NCBI GenBank assembly: GCA_013697245.1
Contig: JACCXH010000050.1
Coordinates: forward strand, 124,001 to 188,000
Length of the DNA stretch: 64,000 nucleotides
Direction of reading: 5' to 3'
DNA from: Bacteroidota bacterium
Lineage (GTDB): Bacteria; Bacteroidota; Bacteroidia; B-17B0; Aurantibacillaceae
Shown here: in pieces, positions 61,294 to 64,000 of the stretch
Position numbering within the stretch: position 1 is the first letter of the stretch
Layout of the letters: each line of letters begins with the position of its first letter
Notes under the pieces: model-generated
Told to the model about the DNA's origin: nothing
Databases searched by the model: none
Seen by the model: only the letters and a program-made list of their open reading frames with translations
Position numbers and translations under genes: made by a program

Positions 61294-64000
61294 TTAATAA
61301 AAAGGTAAATTTAATTCAACGCGTGTTCCAATTGCATTTCCGACAGAATCCTCCAAATCAATAACAGTAACGGTTAAATTACTATTATATTGTTGATTTA
61401 TAATATCTAATCGTTCTTGCGTAATTGACATGCCTACCGATTTGTGAAATTCATTATTTTTTTCACGAAGGATCTCTTGCGCCTTCTTTCTTCCAATTCC
61501 ATTATCTTCAACTATACATATCAATACATTATCTGTAATATTAATCTCTATTTTTATTTTACCCGTTGTATCTTTATGCATTAATCCATGCCATATGGCA
61601 TTTTCAACATAAGGCTGGATTAACATAGAGGGTATTTGAACATTCTCAACATCAATACTTTTGTTTACATTAACTATATATTCAAATTTATTTTCAAACC
61701 TTAGCAATTCAAGATCAAGGTATAAATATAGTGCCTCCAATTCTTTAGTTAAAGGAATTACGGAAGGTTTTGAATTGTCAACGACATACCGTATTAATCT
61801 TGCAAATTTGGATAAATATTTTTGTGAAGACATTGGGTCGTTATTAGTAATGAAATATTGTACAGAATTTATAGCGTTAAAAATAAAATGGGGATTCATT
61901 TGAGACCTCAAAGCCTTTAACTCTGCAATTGATAATTTAGCCTGATGAATAGCTTTTAAACGCTCTCTTTTTTTAATCGCATTTAGCCTGTATTTAAATA
62001 TTAAACCAATTATCGCCATTGCCACAATAGCGGCAAAAACTATAAATAGCCATGTTTTCCACCAGGGTTGTAATATTTTAAAGTAGATTATTGCGGGATG
62101 AGAACTCCAATACCCATCGTTATTTTTTGCAGCCACTATAAAACTGTAAGATCCGGGCGGAATAGTATGATAGCTAACTGTTGTGTAATTAGAATATATC
62201 CAATTAGAATCAATACCTACAACTTTATACCTATACTCAACATTACCGGCATCTTTATAGGAAAGGCCAATAAAATTGATCTTTAAATAATTTTGGTCGT
62301 AGGACAGGTTCATAAGCTCTTCTTTTTTTCGTAAACTATCATTTACGAAAACCTGCTCAATATAAACTGGTGGCGGGTATTTATTAGGTTTAATATTTGT
62401 AATATCAAAAACAGACACACCATTATTATGTGCCAGCCATAATTTTCCATCATGCTTTATTATTGCATTGACCTCATTTGTTAGCAAGCCATTTTTTGCG
62501 TAAAAATTATCTATCGTAAAAATATCGTTTCCCATTATTGATATCCTGCTTAAACCTTTATTGGTACCAACCCATACAACATTTGAATCAACAAATAAGC
62601 TCCTGCACATGTTACCCGATAAACCCTGTTGCTCGGTAATTTGATCGATTTTTTTGCCTTTTTTTATAATCACGCCTCCTCCTCTTGTTGCTATCCAAAT
62701 ACTTTTATCGCTTGATTCAGAAATGTCTGATGCCCTTAACGAAAAAAGTTCATTGCTCAAATTTAACGGACTCAACTTTTTATAGTTGTAGGTGTATATA
62801 CCATTTGCAGAACATAGCCAGATTAAATTATTACTGTCTTCGAAAATATTGTCAACACGCATGTGAATCGGCAAGAAATGTATAGGACGAAACCCTGCTT
62901 TGGGATCATATTTACCAATAGCTCTATAATACAAGGCAATAATATTTCCATCGCCACTTTTAATAAAACGTTTTATACCACTATTTTCAAACACAGGAAT
63001 GTCTTTATATTTTGACTTCTCGAAATATCCTGCATTTTTCATTGTTGCAATAATTGTTCTGCCTTCATAATTGCATATTCCTGTAAGTCTGCCCGCCTGG
63101 TCATAATCATTTTTGGGATTAATGGTTATACTACAAACAGAATCTTCAAACAATATACTTGCCGTTCCATCCAAATGGCCTACCAAAACTTTTGATCCGT
63201 AAGCACCTATGCAGGTAATTTTACTTTCAGAAACGCCATTTTGCGATGTGTAATACAAAAAATTACGATACGGGATATAATACAAACCATGCCCTTCTGA
63301 AGTTAACCAAAGGCCATTTTCTTTATCATTACAAACACCGGTGATGACCTTATTTGAAAGTTGCCTGATTACTTTCCTATTTTCTAAATTTTTATCAGCG
63401 TAAACCGAAACACCATTATAAGTAGTTACGATAATAGAACTATCGTTGCACTGTTTTATATTTATAATAACTGAATTTTCTTCTTTTTGAATTATTATCC
63501 CAGTATTATTAAACCTAATTATTTTTTTATCGAAGGATGCCAAATAACTTCCATCATTTAATTGTGTTAGAATAAATCGCATATAAACTTTTAGTTCACA
63601 ATCAATACCCACAGGAAAACTTATAATTTTATTCAAACTTTTATTATATTTTGTGATAGTAAGTTGCTTTGTATTATCGCCGCCAAATATTTTTCCTTTT
63701 CCATCGATATCAATAAAATATTTTCCATGTGGAATATTTATTTTTTGGAAGCCCGATTTTTTCCAGCCAGGGTTTATTTTCATGAAAAAATTTTGGTTAT
63801 TCGTCATGGTTTTTGCCACGCCTATCCATGCTGTATCACCCTTATCAACATAAATAGAAGTAATAAACATATCTTTAATTGTTTTTTCAAGGGTGTAATT
63901 ACAAGGTAAAGCGTATATCTTACCATTGTCATAAAACGATAATTTACCCGAAAAGCTAGAGAACCATATACGTTCCTTTCTATCTTCGTACATAAAAAAA
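61294..64000 (-). CDS. LytS-type histidine kinase with Reg_prop propeller (partial)
   Basis: An N-terminally truncated sensor kinase, about 900 residues visible. The frame is open to the window end, and the first in-frame ATG at 63993 falls inside a propeller repeat (YEDRKERIWFSSFSG). Residues about 1-500 are two-component regulator propeller repeats (IFEDSNNLIWLCSANGIY, ISESSDKSIWIATRGGGV, LFVDSNVVWVGTNKGLSRI). A Y_Y_Y domain follows (YSNYTTVSYHTIPPGSYSFIV), one TM helix (LFIVFAAIVAMAIIGLIF), and the His_kinase domain with its phosphorylated His in SQMNPHFIFNAINSVQYF. It senses an external signal and controls the downstream LytTR regulator. Confidence 0.92.
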   Translation of the reverse strand, partial: FFMYEDRKERIWFSSFSGKLSFYDNGKIYALPCNYTLEKTIKDMFITSIYVDKGDTAWIGVAKTMTNNQNFFMKINPGWKKSGFQKINIPHGKYFIDIDGKGKIFGGDNTKQLTITKYNKSLNKIISFPVGIDCELKVYMRFILTQLNDGSYLASFDKKIIRFNNTGIIIQKEENSVIINIKQCNDSSIIVTTYNGVSVYADKNLENRKVIRQLSNKVITGVCNDKENGLWLTSEGHGLYYIPYRNFLYYTSQNGVSESKITCIGAYGSKVLVGHLDGTASILFEDSVCSITINPKNDYDQAGRLTGICNYEGRTIIATMKNAGYFEKSKYKDIPVFENSGIKRFIKSGDGNIIALYYRAIGKYDPKAGFRPIHFLPIHMRVDNIFEDSNNLIWLCSANGIYTYNYKKLSPLNLSNELFSLRASDISESSDKSIWIATRGGGVIIKKGKKIDQITEQQGLSGNMCRSLFVDSNVVWVGTNKGLSRISIMGNDIFTIDNFYAKNGLLTNEVNAIIKHDGKLWLAHNNGVSVFDITNIKPNKYPPPVYIEQVFVNDSLRKKEELMNLSYDQNYLKINFIGLSYKDAGNVEYRYKVVGIDSNWIYSNYTTVSYHTIPPGSYSFIVAAKNNDGYWSSHPAIIYFKILQPWWKTWLFIVFAAIVAMAIIGLIFKYRLNAIKKRERLKAIHQAKLSIAELKALRSQMNPHFIFNAINSVQYFITNNDPMSSQKYLSKFARLIRYVVDNSKPSVIPLTKELEALYLYLDLELLRFENKFEYIVNVNKSIDVENVQIPSMLIQPYVENAIWHGLMHKDTTGKIKIEINITDNVLICIVEDNGIGRKKAQEILREKNNEFHKSVGMSITQERLDIINQQYNSNLTVTVIDLEDSVGNAIGTRVELNLPFY

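Overview
The window is AT-rich chromosomal DNA of a member of the Bacteroidota. The signs are seven proteins with type IX secretion (T9SS) C-terminal sorting domains, a GldB-type gliding lipoprotein, a PorT-like barrel, a TonB-dependent receptor paired with a DUF4249-type lipoprotein, Bacteroidota-type -7 promoter boxes (TAnnTTTG) and almost no Shine-Dalgarno sequences. Class or order cannot be fixed from this window. No rRNA, tRNA, CRISPR array or complete insertion sequence was seen.

The most notable region is 2438-7045. Five small genes on the + strand are separated by about 190-base repeated spacers that begin with an RYYYAAC-like box and end with a GTTRRRY-like box. For four of the five units the first bases of the unit are complementary to the inverse core box at that unit's own 3' end (7, 10, 9 and 8 bases including the junction G). 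The GTTAGGC start has GCCTAAC at its end, the GTTACTTGC start has GCAAGTAAC, and the GTTAGGTGC starts have (G/A)CACCTAAC. Integron cassettes that circularise at attC should look like this. No integrase gene is visible, so the region reads as an integrase-less cassette cluster (CALIN-like) bounded by half-sites. Each spacer also contains a TTTG-N18-20-TAnnTT(T/C)A promoter-like pair facing the next gene. At least three of the five cargo products look exported (barrel-like protein, T9SS substrate, lipoprotein), and one is a membrane protein.

The rest is mostly a conserved core. 1-2400: end of a T9SS protein, a PepSY-like protein and a tandem duplicate of a four-cysteine membrane protein. 7057-11635: a small secreted protein, accB-accC, a PorT-like barrel, gldB. 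11935-21974: a TolC/adaptor/RND efflux operon, a T9SS BNR-repeat protein, and a TonB receptor with its lipoprotein. 22059-29465: topA divergent from miaB, then a sigma-54-type activator, lptE, a TPR-like protein and secG. 29576-38747: aspartate kinase, a gingipain-family protease, a glycosyltransferase/ECF sigma/rsmG operon, a HAD phosphatase, tgt and an LptF/G permease. 38841-50382: fused E1 dehydrogenase, NlpC/P60 lipoprotein, membrane protein, OmpH/Skp, MazG-like protein, small beta-domain proteins, rhomboid, queuosine-precursor transporter, crcB, M17 aminopeptidase and surface proteins. 50430-64000: a very large exported caspase-like protein, T9SS proteins, an M1 peptidase, and a LytTR regulator with a propeller histidine kinase cut by the window end.

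Non-coding repeats form a second theme: multi-hairpin elements at 30842-30924, 38755-38845, 8941-8973 and 55174-55651. Two of them supply the stop codon of the adjacent gene. Several annotated starts were moved from upstream TTG or in-frame codons to the ATG that begins a signal peptide. Two genes (lptE and tgt) appear to use TTG as their true start.
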